This document shows, one piece after another, positions 52,801 through 63,500 of a stretch of 64,000 nt of DNA. The stretch comes from Hydractinia symbiolongicarpus (Eukaryota > Cnidaria > Hydrozoa > Anthoathecata > Hydractiniidae). The notes beneath the pieces were generated by a model, which worked only from the letters and a program-made list of their open reading frames with translations, was not told the origin of the DNA and did not search any database. The stretch lies in contig NC_079879.1 in the NCBI RefSeq assembly GCF_029227915.1, positions 9,112,001-9,176,000 on the forward strand. The letters are read 5' to 3'. The position numbers and the translations under genes are program-made. Within the stretch, counting starts at the first letter, position 1; every line of letters starts with the position of its first letter.

Positions 52801-55800
52801 TTATATCTTTTAAAATTAGTTCTAAAAAAATAAGTTGTAAACTGTGAATAGTAATTTATTTTTTAGTCACATTTTTTAATCATTATAATCCCATCTCCAT
52901 AATCATAAAAATAACAATAATCCCTGTCCAAGCAAATTGTGTTACTTCACAAAAACAGACGGCAAGGATGCATGAAATAGTGATGCAAGAAGTATATACG
53001 ACAGCTGATTTGCCGCGAACGACTAGTAAATATAAAATAGCCAAAGTATAAATTTAGTATCAGATTTCGATTGATAAATCATAGATTAGATTATATAAAA
53101 TTATTTCACTTTTTAAAGCTTTGAAAATAATTTAAGGAATTGAAAGGTCAAGGATGTACTCTTATCACTAATAATATCATTTTTAGCATGTCTTTACCTC
53201 CCCCCAAAAAAGTGGAATTCATATAAAAAGATCACTGTTTTCCTTACCTATCATTTTCTACAGGTGTTTGGTTTTGTATTCCAGAGCTACAAGCAAAATA
53301 ACATGCAGATGTAAAATATACAAAAAACACATACTTGTTTTACACATGGGCAAAAAACGTACAATTTGGATTTGCAAAAAAGAAGTGAAATATTTTGGTT
53401 ATTGATTAACATTTTAATAATTTTTTTTGTAAGCAAAACAAAAATGTAAAAAATAAATTGATATTGCTAAAAAAGGCATTACCTGTTACCGTCACTAATC
53501 TTGAAAAAGCGTAGCAGCCTGGATGGTCTATGGAGACAATAAACCATTATTAGAGTGTAAATATATTGTGCAAAGAAAAATTATAATTTTTTGTACATAC
53601 TTTTCAGGTTCAGCGCTGCTAATTTCAAGAAAACGAAGTAACCTTGAAGCTCTACAAAAGCAATCATCTTTATTATCTTATTGTTAAAACAGTTATGTGA
53701 GATACCGAATAAAACTAAAATTTGTAAATTATATCTAAAAAACCTGTCTTTGTGTTTATTTATTTATCAAAATATATTTTAAGCTGCTTACAAGAAACTC
53801 GACTTGTCTGACTCAAACTATTTGATGATTAAACAAACCCCTTTTGTACATAAAAGTCACAGTTATTTCGCAGTTATAAGGGCTGTGATGACAAGCTTAA
53901 ATCAGATTATATTGTCAATGATTTTTTAAAAATAATCTAACTGCAATATTCATGCTTGCTCCAGGGATTCTGCTTCAAAAATTTCACCTTAAAATCATTT
54001 TTTTTTTTATATATAAAAATAATTAAAATGCAGTTAATTTATAGATTCAGTCCCTTTTGCAATCTTACATACCAGATCAACAAAGAAAGTAAAACACACA
54101 CACCTCAACTCCTCATTAAGATCACCAGGTGCAGAAGAGGGACTTAGAGACTCTGCATAATCCAGTGATCCTGCAGTGCTGCCAGTATTTCTTTTTTGAC
54201 CTGCACTTAAAGTTGAGGAAGTTGAGCTGCTGCGAGAACTTCTAGAACAGCGGATTTTTCTAAATAAATTTTGCAAATAATTAAACTGATGTATTGCAAG
54301 CATTATCAAATTAGTATACAATCCAATGTAATTGATTATAAAAATATGCAAGGTTATACTTCGGGTTGACTTTAATAACTGAAGCTTTTGTTCGATCTTT
54401 TTCCTTCATGGTACTAATAAGTTGAAGGTAACTCTCAGACGCCATCCATGCAGGTGGCCTCCAATGCATAGTATTTGCAGTCTCCATTTTAATATTACCC
54501 TACAAGAAAAATCTGACATGTTAGAATTAGGTTATATCATTGCAGGACATCAACTAAAAAAGATTGTAATAATTTACCTTTTGGCTGTGTCGCGAAAAAT
54601 GTTTTTTGACCTGGGCATTACCAATCAACATTTGATTTAAATCTTCATCTGCATTAAAGTTATATTTTAGTACAAAAAGTTTGCTAAGTACATTTATCTT
54701 AACAAAATACCTCATACCTGAACAAGTAAATTTAACTTGTGACAAACGTGGATCAACTTTTAAGGATTTGCAATTCTCACTGTCCATGATACTAAATGTC
54801 TATAAAAAAACTAAGTGAAAACAGAATGTCTTTAATAGAAATCAGTCTTACTACTTTTTGTTATTAGTCTTTTTATAATCTGTACAACTTCTCACCATGA
54901 GAAGCGGTTTAGTAAAAATTTAATTCATACCCTGTTGAAGGTGTCGTGGTGTACCAACGTAGCTTGGAATTTCCCACCCTTAGCAAAACTAAATAACAAT
55001 TGTATCATGAATTTCATATTCCACATAAAGCATGTTATTTATAAGGACATAAAACACAATTTAGTCAGATACTTTGTAAATACATTTGATGAGGTAGCAT
55101 GGGATGGGATTACATGAGAAATGGCTAGAAAGACTTGACAGATAAAAGCTTATCTACTCAGTTACGTACAATGAAATTCATACTTACTTGTAAACATCCA
55201 GTGTACATGGAGATATAGAGTATGGTCCTAAACAAAAAATTGTGACGAGAAAAAAATAGTCATTTTTGTAGATGGTTAACAAACCCTGTTAAATTTAAAA
55301 CATAAATACTCAGGACTTAAATCCAAATTTAAAATATTAACATAACAAATGTTTGGGTTAGTGATTTCCTTATAGTTCCGTTTTCCTAAACTTAAAGCAA
55401 TTCTTTACCTTTTAAAAACAGGAGCTGTGTTTTTGCAACTCTTAACCAAGATGCTAAATCTTCAGAAACAAATGAGGCCTCACATTCACGTTTTGACTAA
55501 AATACAGAAACAGAAAAATAAAATAGCAAGAAAAATTCTTATGAAAAAAGTACAAGTTGTCGACTAATAGTATTATAGTAAAATGAACAGATGTGTGTAT
55601 CAGACAAAAGTGATGAACTCCTGAAGTACTTGGTAAGTATTCTTTTTAATTATTATGTGCAATAAATCACTCAGAATAATAATTTTTTTTAAATAAATTA
55701 ACTAGCAGATGATTTTCGTTTCCACTCATATTGTGAAAGCATTCATTGTCCACACAATGTCACAATAGGAGGTAATTGCTCCCAATAACACCCAGTAAAG

Positions 55801-58726
55801 AAGTTGGTTATCTTAGAACATATAGTAACTTTTACTTTAGGCACAAAAAAAGTATACATACTTCCTTAAATCGAAATGGATAGAGGGATGTTTTCACCAC
55901 TTTTTCACTAAAAAAAAATTCACAAGTAATAAGTAGATTTTAAACCCTTCGCACACTTTACGCATCCCATTTTGCAAAGTGGATTTCTTAATTAATACCA
56001 CACCTTTTTGTAGAAATTTAAAAAAAACTGTATTAAATCACCTTGCTCTTAGCCTTTGTTTTTTACAAAACAGACAGTGTTTTTTATTAATATGTGCTAT
56101 TCTGAAATGTTAACTTAATTTTCATACAAATTAGGATTTGAACCTATACGCACTTCAAACTTCCTGGTTTCAAGTTCAACTTAGACATTTAACACACATT
56201 ATTAACAACTACCTGCTGTGATATTTGGAATGGACATGATTTTTCCTCCTGTCAAAACCAACTTGTACGGTTTATTTTTAAGGAATCAGTAGGTTATCAT
56301 AGAGAAGTTTGTGAGCTTCTTTGTACTCAAGATTTGAATAATAAGCGTTTTACGATTTATTTATGCTGTATAAATTATGTCAAATTTCAGTAACAGCAAC
56401 ACAGGTGCAATGCAATATTTTTACTCAGACAGTCTCAGAAAAAGTATTTAGGAAAGAGAAAGAAACTCTATTTTTTCTTGGTAGATTTTTAAATGCTTTT
56501 GATAGAGTGCTACATAAGTTATTTGGTAGTCTATGAGAAGATTAGGTGTGGATGAGTGGCTGATTAAGATGGTACAGATGGTAAGTAGTGTAAATGTGGG
56601 TTTACATTAGGGTTCTGTACTTAGTCCTTTGTTGTTTGCTTTAGTCTTAGAAGCACTACTGATGGATGTCTATTGTTCAGAACAGGTTGTCCATGGGAGT
56701 TATTGTATGCAAATGGTTTGGTTCTTATAGCGGGGTCAATTGAAGAATTACTTGAAAAGTTTGAGAAGTGAAAGATGAGAAAGGGTTAAGAGTGAATGCA
56801 GCAAAGTCTAAAGTCATGATTAGTAGCACTGAAGCCAAGTGTGACCTTGCAGTTGGCAAGTGGCCTTGTGAAGTTTTCATGAAAGGGGTTGGTAGTAATT
56901 AAAATTTCTGTCACACATGTAAGCATTGGGTACATAAGAAGTGCAGTGGTATTGGAGGAAGTTTAGGAGCTGACATTCAGGTTGTAGGCAAACATTGCAA
57001 AGGTGAGATTATAAACAAATTATTCCAACTTTAATGATGTACAACAGTGGATAGCAGGATAGAAAGATCTTGACCAATTAGAAAGAAATGCTATGAGAAT
57101 GGTTAAGTGGATGTGTAAATCCAGTCTAAAAAGATTAGCTAGTTTGATTTTTTGGTGGGCAACATTTACATTAAAGGATGTTACAATTAAAAGACACTCC
57201 ATCAGTTGCTACATGTTTTTTAAAGGGGGAAGAGAGATTTTTGTGAGGCATGATTATGTTTGTGCGTGTATTAGCGAGTTGATAGAGTTGATATATGAAG
57301 ATGCTGACAAAGTTTTTCCTTTGTTAATTTCCTATCTTTAAGAATTGCTACTGCTAAAAAGACTAGAACTGTACATACAAACGCTTTTTCGATGATTTGA
57401 GTGTATTGTGCATCCATTTTTTTTCTCTCTGATTTGACCTAATAGCGTGTAACACCATCTAACATTTTGTAAACACACCTGAATCCTTTCTATTTTAAGA
57501 AATGTTAGCAAAAATTTAGCTCATATGTTATCTTATAACAGGGTTTTAAGAGCTGTTAAAGAATATGTATTTCAAAATTTTTATCAATATATAGATATTA
57601 TAGAGATGACTTAGGTAACATGAAAAATCACACTTTTCTATTCCCACTTAAATATTCCATAAGAAAAGGCGATGTTCAGTCTTTGTATAAAGGCTTTAAC
57701 TTGGTCATCTAGCTGAATTTTTTTTGTTTTTCTACACACAGAAAACAAAGCATTTCAATAAAGCCTTATTCTAGAACTAATAGTTATGACTTACACTTTT
57801 CTGGTACCAAAATACTGCACATACACCCAGTCATTTTCAACAGCATCAAACAAGGGTTTAAAAACCTATTAAAGAATTTGAATTATGAAACAGTCAGACT
57901 GCATATGTACTGACGATAAACTCATAATGGTACTTTTTATCCCTAACAAACATATTATTTGTAACTAGTCGATAAGGCTCGTGGAGAAATCCACTTAGGC
58001 AAAAGGACGACAAATAGTTTGTTTTAGATTTTTTACTGACGGCAAAACTGCAGATACAAAAAAAAATTGGCAAGGTTTAGTTTATTCGTTGCCTGAGGTT
58101 AAAACACTGATCAAAATAATGTATAGGATCACATGCTTTCGACAAAAGCCTAAGAAGATATAAGGTTGAAAAATTTTGCTGACGTCAGCAATGGCCCATC
58201 AAAACCCCCCAAAAGTTTTTTATAAATTTGTATACTTGTTGCCTTCATCGAATAGGTCTTGAATAGCTGATCAAGAAAAAGTATAGGATCATGTACTTTT
58301 GACAAACGGTTGCAGATATATTAGAGTTTGAAGGTTTTTTGATGACGTCATTAACCCATCCATTCCGAAACAAATTTGGGGATCCAGGTTTGGGAATTTT
58401 ACCCAAATTGGTCCCAGGTAGCTTCTAGTTACCCACGCTGTAAAAAATCATTGACGTCACCACCTAATTTCCAAGTTATTTGGCCTCAAAGTTTTAAGTG
58501 CACTGTAATGACTTCATTAATTTAATATAAGATATTGACGTTAAAATAGTAATATTGACGTCGTGCCGTAACATCAGATAATTTACCATTTGAGACATAA
58601 GTTTTCTGGCAACATCAAAGGAAAATGAACGCATCCACTTTGCCTGTCACAGACAGACAGACACACTTAGCGATTATTGTATACATTATTTAAAAATAAA
58701 TTTAATTTTATAGAATCAATTCGTAA

Positions 58727-58766
<40 letters not shown>

Positions 58767-58947
58767 TGAGACTAGGGAGTACAATTCAACTGTAATATAT
58801 TGTTTTAAAAATTTAACATACCAATGCAGGCGATCTTCTTGAAGAATTTGGAACTTCAACAAGCAAGTAATCAATCAACAGTTGACGACGAAGTTTATGT
58901 ATTTTTAATTCTTCTATATTTCCAGTAATGTCATATTCAATCAAGAG
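31688..58947 (-). CDS. KDM3: KDM3/JMJD1-family lysine demethylase (JHDM2), very large, 39 exons, N-terminus missing
   Basis: This is a nuclear Fe(II)/2-oxoglutarate dioxygenase; family members demethylate H3K9me1/me2. Exons 5' to 3': 58822-58947, 57795-57865, 55862-55907, 55409-55496, 55188-55227, 54931-54988, 54718-54799, 54578-54648, 54360-54499, 54104-54259, 53601-53651, 53483-53527, 53248-53286, 51655-51768, 49088-50434, 47616-47969, 39904-46349, 38802-38952, 38513-38613, 38033-38140, 37714-37869, 37458-37550, 37151-37323, 36817-36999, 36650-36725, 36403-36498, 35888-35922, 35650-35693, 35469-35543, 35070-35125, 34774-34844, 33967-34018, 33705-33778, 33516-33578, 33376-33432, 32768-32887, 32551-32604, 31940-32020, 31688-31756. 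They sum to 11,262 bp in phase: 3,753 residues plus TGA. The first visible exons match the conserved KDM3 N-terminal region (FKPLFDA versus YKPLLDK). The real start should be upstream, possibly beyond 64 kb. KDM3A is about 1,320 aa and JMJD1C about 2,540, so this homologue is unusually long. Confidence 0.95.
35174..35250 (+). repeat. tRNA-like fragment in a KDM3 intron
   Basis: gtacctcagttggt at 35181-35194 resembles a tRNA A box with one change. ggcttcgattctc at 35224-35236 resembles a B box. Between them, tattttgcctaaaat could form a short anticodon-type arm. No acceptor stem pairs convincingly, so it is read as a tRNA-derived SINE or pseudogene. Confidence 0.45.
37026..37100 (+). repeat. 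15-bp minisatellite, five units, in a short KDM3 intron
   Basis: Units run gtgggtcgtacgtac, atgggtcattcttac, gtgggtcgtccttac, gagggtcgttgttat and gtgcgtcctggtagc. They lie in the 151-bp intron between exons 37151-37323 and 36817-36999. On the gene's strand, two units carry gtaag words that resemble donor sites, and the frame into the next exon stays open. Confidence 0.85.
37714..38952 (-). other. KDM3: KDM3 zinc-finger region (4 exons)
   Basis: Exons 38802-38952, 38513-38613, 38033-38140 and 37714-37869 encode the cysteine-rich module typical of KDM3. They read [19 protein letters not shown], then [20 protein letters not shown] and [15 protein letters not shown]. The CDIC-HW-C-KCGFGVC-DC pattern is nearly identical to KDM3A. 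It is a structural and substrate-recognition module N-terminal to JmjC. Confidence 0.93.
39046..39566. repeat. MITE-like inverted repeats in a KDM3 intron
   Basis: Two nested pairs are visible. An ataataactgtttat end at about 39048-39062 is inverted at about 39160-39176, both leading into ggcaatacc-like words. A ggattattatccgggt word at about 39179-39194 is inverted at about 39542-39566 (acccgggtaataatataata). The stretch lies in the intron between exons 39904-46349 and 38802-38952. It could be one element or two nested ones. Confidence 0.6.
39904..46349 (-). other. KDM3: KDM3 giant internal exon, 6,446 bp
   Basis: One exon encodes about 2,149 residues of Ser/Thr/Asn/Lys-rich, mostly disordered linker between the N-terminal region and the zinc finger. 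The acceptor is ttttag before 46349 and the donor gtgagt lies at 39898-39903. The open frame continues a little past both borders (to 46411 and 39869), but the splice signals and phases fix these ends. A LDSLL motif (LxxLL type) lies at about 44430 in [11 protein letters not shown]. LxxLL motifs in JMJD1 proteins have been linked to nuclear receptor contact. A short patch near the N-terminal side of the exon ([12 protein letters not shown] to [10 protein letters not shown]) is predicted helical by eye. Confidence 0.9.
47970..49087. other. KDM3 intron with exon-like fragments on the opposite strand
   Basis: On the plus strand, 48814-48966 is an ATG frame of 50 residues with a basic patch (QKTKKK), a hydrophobic stretch ([13 protein letters not shown]) and a stop. 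About 250 bp upstream, at 48508-48580, lies an acidic frame ([16 protein letters not shown]). Neither has a recognised family. They may be relics of an inserted gene. Confidence 0.2.
49088..50434 (-). other. KDM3: KDM3 linker exon with cysteine-serine repeats
   Basis: This 1,347-bp exon encodes 449 residues. About 49220-49690 consists of degenerate 13- to 18-residue repeats such as [37 protein letters not shown] and [10 protein letters not shown]. Hence Cys occurs far more often than in the rest of the linker. The repeats are diverged at the DNA level. No known zinc-binding spacing is evident. Confidence 0.85.
50435..53247. other. KDM3 introns, little content
   Basis: The stretch is AT-rich and contains only the exon 51655-51768. 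I see no repeat family, RNA gene or further exon that keeps phase. Confidence 0.45.
53248..54259 (-). other. KDM3: KDM3 micro-exon cluster
   Basis: Exons 54104-54259, 53601-53651, 53483-53527 and 53248-53286 all end in the same codon phase (two bases), so the small ones could be skipped without a frame change. The 51- and 45-bp exons encode related peptides, [13 protein letters not shown] and [13 protein letters not shown], which points to exon duplication. The preceding exon is Ser/Arg-rich ([13 protein letters not shown]). Confidence 0.85.
56455..57345 (+). pseudogene. Degenerate LINE reverse-transcriptase fragment
   Basis: Several frames with stops and shifts read as a LINE reverse transcriptase: [37 protein letters not shown], then [12 protein letters not shown] and [10 protein letters not shown]. 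The catalytic YADD is YANG here (56706-56717). Downstream is a cysteine-histidine segment ([12 protein letters not shown]) like the C-terminal finger of some animal LINEs, then a frame at 57093-57341 ([13 protein letters not shown]). It is inactive. It lies in the KDM3 intron between exons 57795-57865 and 55862-55907, antisense to that gene. Confidence 0.85.
57963..58672 (-). repeat. Dispersed repeat copy B
   Basis: This is the reverse-oriented counterpart of 1-604; window position 1 corresponds to about 58572. It extends further, to about 58672, ending in gacagacagacacactta, so it shows the end missing from copy A. It lies in the KDM3 intron between the first two visible exons. Confidence 0.8.
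58725..58760 (+). repeat. Trinucleotide microsatellite (ata/taa)n
   Basis: About eleven uninterrupted aat-type triplets lie immediately 3' of dispersed repeat copy B, in the same KDM3 intron. Confidence 0.95.
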
Positions 58948-60000
58948 CTAAAAAAAGGTGAAAATTAACTTCACTGCAGTCACACAGATGTCTGGACTAA
59001 AAATCTGGTTTGAAATATTTTTATAACAAATAAAATTGTATCGAGTCGTTTTTATCCTTTGCTAATAAAAGGGAAGTTAACTGTAAATTTTTTTTTAGAT
59101 ATTTGATCCAACAACTGTTCATAAAATCATGAAAAAAAACTAGTTGTTGTTCCACCTCCAAAAAATGTCTTTTTTAATGACGATAATGACATAACTGTAC
59201 TTAGAAACCAACAAGTTTCCGTATAAGCATGATTTCTTATAAATCATAAGTAGGATTTATTATAAGTAACAACAGCAAGAAAAATTAAGGCAGTAAATTG
59301 GGGAAAAAAATAAGATGTCTTTGTAAATGTATTTTCTTTGCACATAAACAGCCATGTTTTTTTTCCATTCTCTTATTTTTGTACTGCATGATTCTTAATT
59401 TTAAGCAAACCTAAGGCTTGTTTACTTTCAGTAAATTGTCTATAAAGAAAAGTTAACATCTTTGCTAGAAATTCATGCAGTAATGCATGATTCAACATTC
59501 AGACACTTTGTACATCATGTGCAGAATGTCATGCATTTGTTGGATGCAGTTTTTTTTCTTGCTAAATCCCATTCAACCATAAATGTTAGAAAAGAGTTAC
59601 TTTTTATGGACTTCTCAATATTTATAACATACTAAAATAACTTGTGTCAAAAATGATGCATTTTTACATTGATAATCAATGACAATTTTTGACAAATTCA
59701 AAATTTCTGTAAGTCATTTTATGTTATTGACTGCATGTGTGCAGATTCAATAGTGATCTGTACAAAGTGGTAAGGATCTTTAAAGAGCAACCACAAGAAA
59801 ACAGAAATGCATCACATTCTTAAAGATTGAAATATCTTACTAAGCAACCACTTTTTTGCATATTCTAGGCTTTTCTAAAAAAATTACTTTTTTCTACAGA
59901 AGGGAATGCTGAATATAAGTTAGCTTACTTTAAGTAAATGAAAGGTTAAAAAAAAATAAGGCAAGTTTTTCCTTTATATGTCAACAATGCTAGTAAATTG
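58948..60000. other. Stretch between the first visible KDM3 exon and the Copia LTR
   Basis: AT-rich. The upstream KDM3 exon expected here, or further right, could not be found. No open frame on the minus strand shows the conserved Trp-rich N-terminal KDM3 segment. No other gene is seen. Confidence 0.4.
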
Positions 60001-60174
60001 TGTTATTAAATAATATAGATATTATCATGTCATAAACAAGAGAGTTTATTCTAGGCGTTGTATTTTGTTTAAGATTGTTTACTATGTTTACTACTGTTAT
60101 ATTTTAGATTAGTTTTTAATTGTGTTGTATGACTGGGGGTTTTATCTATCTCAGTAAATAAATTGAAGTTAACA
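60001..60174 (+). repeat. Copia 5' long terminal repeat, 174 bp
   Basis: It begins TGTTA and ends TAACA, a 5-bp terminal inverted repeat of the standard TG...CA kind. It stops one base before the primer-binding site. No second LTR is in the window to confirm the left edge. Confidence 0.75.
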
Positions 60175-60175
60175 G

Positions 60176-60187
60176 TGGTAGCAGAGG
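60176..60187 (+). promoter_or_regulatory. Copia primer-binding site
   Basis: tggtagcagagg directly after the LTR resembles the tggtatcagagc initiator-Met tRNA half-site used by many Copia elements. It touches the gag ATG at 60188. Confidence 0.75.
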
Positions 60188-60529
60188 ATGAGTCACAATT
60201 ACAAGATACCCCCAGTCTTTAATGACAAGAAGCCATATAATCGCTATGTTGATGAATTGAAAGCATGGACATTATTAACAGATTTAGAGAAGCAGAAGCA
60301 AGGCATCGCAGTGGCCTTATCTTTACCAGAAGAAGATTCAACACAAGTAAGAGATAAAGTGTTCAGTGAGATTAGTATTGCTGATTTGAATAAAGAAGAT
60401 GGAATAGACACTTTGATAGCGTTTATGGACAACTTGTTTAAGAAAGATGAATTAACTGTATGTATGAACATTACACAAACTTTGATCGTTATAAAAGAAA
60501 AAGTGATGAAACTATGGAGTCGTATATAA
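60188..60529 (+). CDS. gag: Copia gag, N-terminal part, frameshifted
   Basis: An ATG frame of 113 residues encodes the N-terminal capsid-like region (RYVDELKAWTLLTDLEKQ). Homology-like content moves to the next frame at about 60455-60465, where the downstream frame is open from 60451. The last 20 or so residues of this frame are therefore out of register. The break is a net loss of one base or gain of two. Copia elements normally make gag and pol from one frame, so this looks like a mutation rather than a programmed shift. Confidence 0.85.
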   Translation: MSHNYKIPPVFNDKKPYNRYVDELKAWTLLTDLEKQKQGIAVALSLPEEDSTQVRDKVFSEISIADLNKEDGIDTLIAFMDNLFKKDELTVCMNITQTLIVIKEKVMKLWSRI

Positions 60530-63500
60530 TAGAATTTGAAAAGTTGTACAATAAAACAAAGAAATTTGATATGGCATTACCAGAAAGTGTTTTAGCATTC
60601 AAATTACTTGATGGAGCTTGTTTAAAACATTCAGACAGACAGCTTGTACTTACTGGTGTAAACTATGAAGAAGTAAATACTATGTTTAAACAAATGAAAA
60701 GTGCATTAAAAAAGTTTTTCGGAGAACAATCATTACCTACTAATAGCAATGAAAGCATAAAAGTTGAACCATCTATTACTAAAACTGAACCTGTATTTAT
60801 TACTGGAACTCATGGAAATTCAGTTAGACCTCGAAATGAACGTTTCAGATATGGTAACAGAAATAATTATGAACGAAACAATCAACGACCATTACGTAAA
60901 AGAAATAATCCACTTGATGAAAAGGGTGAACCACTTAGATGTCACATTTGTCAGTCAGTTATGCACTTTGCACGGTTTTGTCCTCATGGGAATAAAACCT
61001 TTGACAAGCCAGTGTTCCAAGCAAGCTATGAAAATGATATGGTGGAAAAAGCAGTTCTTTTTACGGGCGCAGTAATTGAAGATAAAAGTGTTTTATTGTC
61101 AGAAGCTCTTAACTGTGCTGTACTAGATAGTGCTTGTTCAGCAACTGTTACTGGAGAAGATTGGCTTAAGTGTTATTTGGATTCACTAACAACAGAGCAA
61201 AAGTGTAAAATACAACGATCTCCCAGTGACACTGTTTTTCGATTCGGTGGTGGGGAAAGATTAAAATCCAATGGCAAAGTTAAAATACCATGTAATATGG
61301 CTGGGAAGGAATGTGAAATTGTGACAGACATAGTTGAATGTGATATACCTCTTCTTCTTAGTAAAACAGCTATGAAGAAAGCGGACATGAAATTAGATCT
61401 GGTAAACGACACTGCTGAAATATTTGGTACATTAGTTGATTTGCAGAATACAACATCAGGCCATTATTGCGTACCCTTGAAAGAGGATGAAGTCTGTTTA
61501 TCCAACTCAATATTGATAAATGAGTCGTTTAAAGAAAAAGAAAAGAAAGTTGTAAAATTGCACAAGCAATTTGGACATCCCACTGCAAAACGGTTAGCAA
61601 GTTTGTTGGTTGATGCAAAACTATATGATGAAGACTGTAAGAGAATCCTGGATCAAATTGAACAGGACTGTGAAACATGCAAGAAGTTTAAACGGACACC
61701 ACCTAGACCAGTGGTCTCACTGCCATTAGCTACTGATTTCAATCAGTGTGTTGTAATGGATCTTAAAGAATGGGTAAAAAGTAAAATATGGTTATTTTAC
61801 CTCATTGATGCAGCTACTCGATTCACTTTAGCTACAGTAATTCGAAGCAAATTACCTTCTGTTATTATTGACAAAACCATGCAGTTGTGGATTGGCAATG
61901 GATTTGGTGTTCCGGGACGCTTATTAGCAGACAATGGAGGAGAATTTGCTAATGAAGAGTACCGGGATATGTGTGATAACCTAAATATTGAAGTTTTAAA
62001 CACATCAGCTTGTAGTCCATGGCAAAATGGATTGTGTGAAAGGAACCATGCAATTGTAGATGATTGTTTGAGAAAGATTCTTGATGAAAACCCAAAATTA
62101 TCGTTGGAAGTTGGTTTGGTCTGGGCACTTAATGCCAAGAATTCCTTGCATATGAATTCTGGTTATAGTTCCTATCAATTAGTTTTCGGACGGAATCCGA
62201 ATTTGCCATCAGTGTTAAATGCAAATCCACCAGCTTTAGAGGGTGTAACCGTATCACATGTGTTTGCAAAGCATATTAATGCCCTTCATAATGCACGTAA
62301 AGCATTTATTGAAGCTGAAGCTTCAGAAAGAGTTAGAAGAGCTTTGCGTCATCAGATTCGAAGTACTAACACACAGTATTACACTGGAGAGAAAGTCTAC
62401 TATAAACGTGATGATTCACCAAAGTGGAGGGGTCATGCTAAAGTTATTGGTCAAGACGGCAAGGTTGTTTTTGTTCGGCAAGGCAGTGTGTATGTCAGAG
62501 TCCCACCTTGTCGATTAGTTAAAGTGGGTCAAGAATTTTCTGGCTCTAATCAGAACAAACTTGACAATACAGATCTTAAAGAGAACAAAGATGTAGGTGA
62601 TCATCAATCAGAAGTAGTGATTGATTTAGAGGTTGAAGAGTCAAATGCTACACCTGTGCAACAAGAACAACGTAACAGAAGTGAACATGAGGAAAATGTT
62701 TCAGATGTACCAGAAGCAGAAATGAATTTGGAAGGAGAACAACAGGTGTCTGTTCGAAAAGAGCATGATTTTCCCAAAGTTAACGACCATGTTGAAGTGA
62801 AAATGAAAGATGTACCAGAATGGTTTTCAGCAAAAGTGATAAGTAGAGGTGGAAAAGCTACAGGGAAGTACAGTAGTTGGTACAACATAAGGAAAGAAGG
62901 TACAAATGATGAAATGTGCCTAGATTTTAAGGATGTTGAAGATTGGAAAAAAGTTGAAAGTGTCAATGTAGTTATTCTTCCAGAACACGTACATGATACT
63001 GTAGAGGCAGTTAAAGCAAAACAGAAGGAATTAGACAACTGGAAATTGTTTGATGTTGTTCGACAGGTTGCGGATGATAAACAAAGTAAGATATCAACAA
63101 GATGGATTATCACTGAAAAAGAAGTGGATTCCTCTAAAGTTGTTAAGGCACGTCTTGTTGTTAGAGGATTTGAGGAAGAGCACAAACTGCAACGTGACTC
63201 ACCAACCGCAGCTAAAGACACTCTTCGTATGTTTTTTGGAATAGCAGCCTGCAAGAATTGGAATTGTGTGGCATTAGATGTAAAGTCTGCATTTCTGCAA
63301 GGTCACACTATTGATCGTGATGTTTATGTTACACCACCCAAAGAAGCAAATGTTCCAGATGGATTCACATGGAAGCTTGTTAAAGTCGTTTATGGCTTAA
63401 ACGATGCTCCAAGAAATTGGTATTTCAGTGTACGTCAGACCTTATTAAAGCTGAAGGCAGAGCAGTCCACAGTAGATAAAGCACTTTTCTACTGGAAAGA

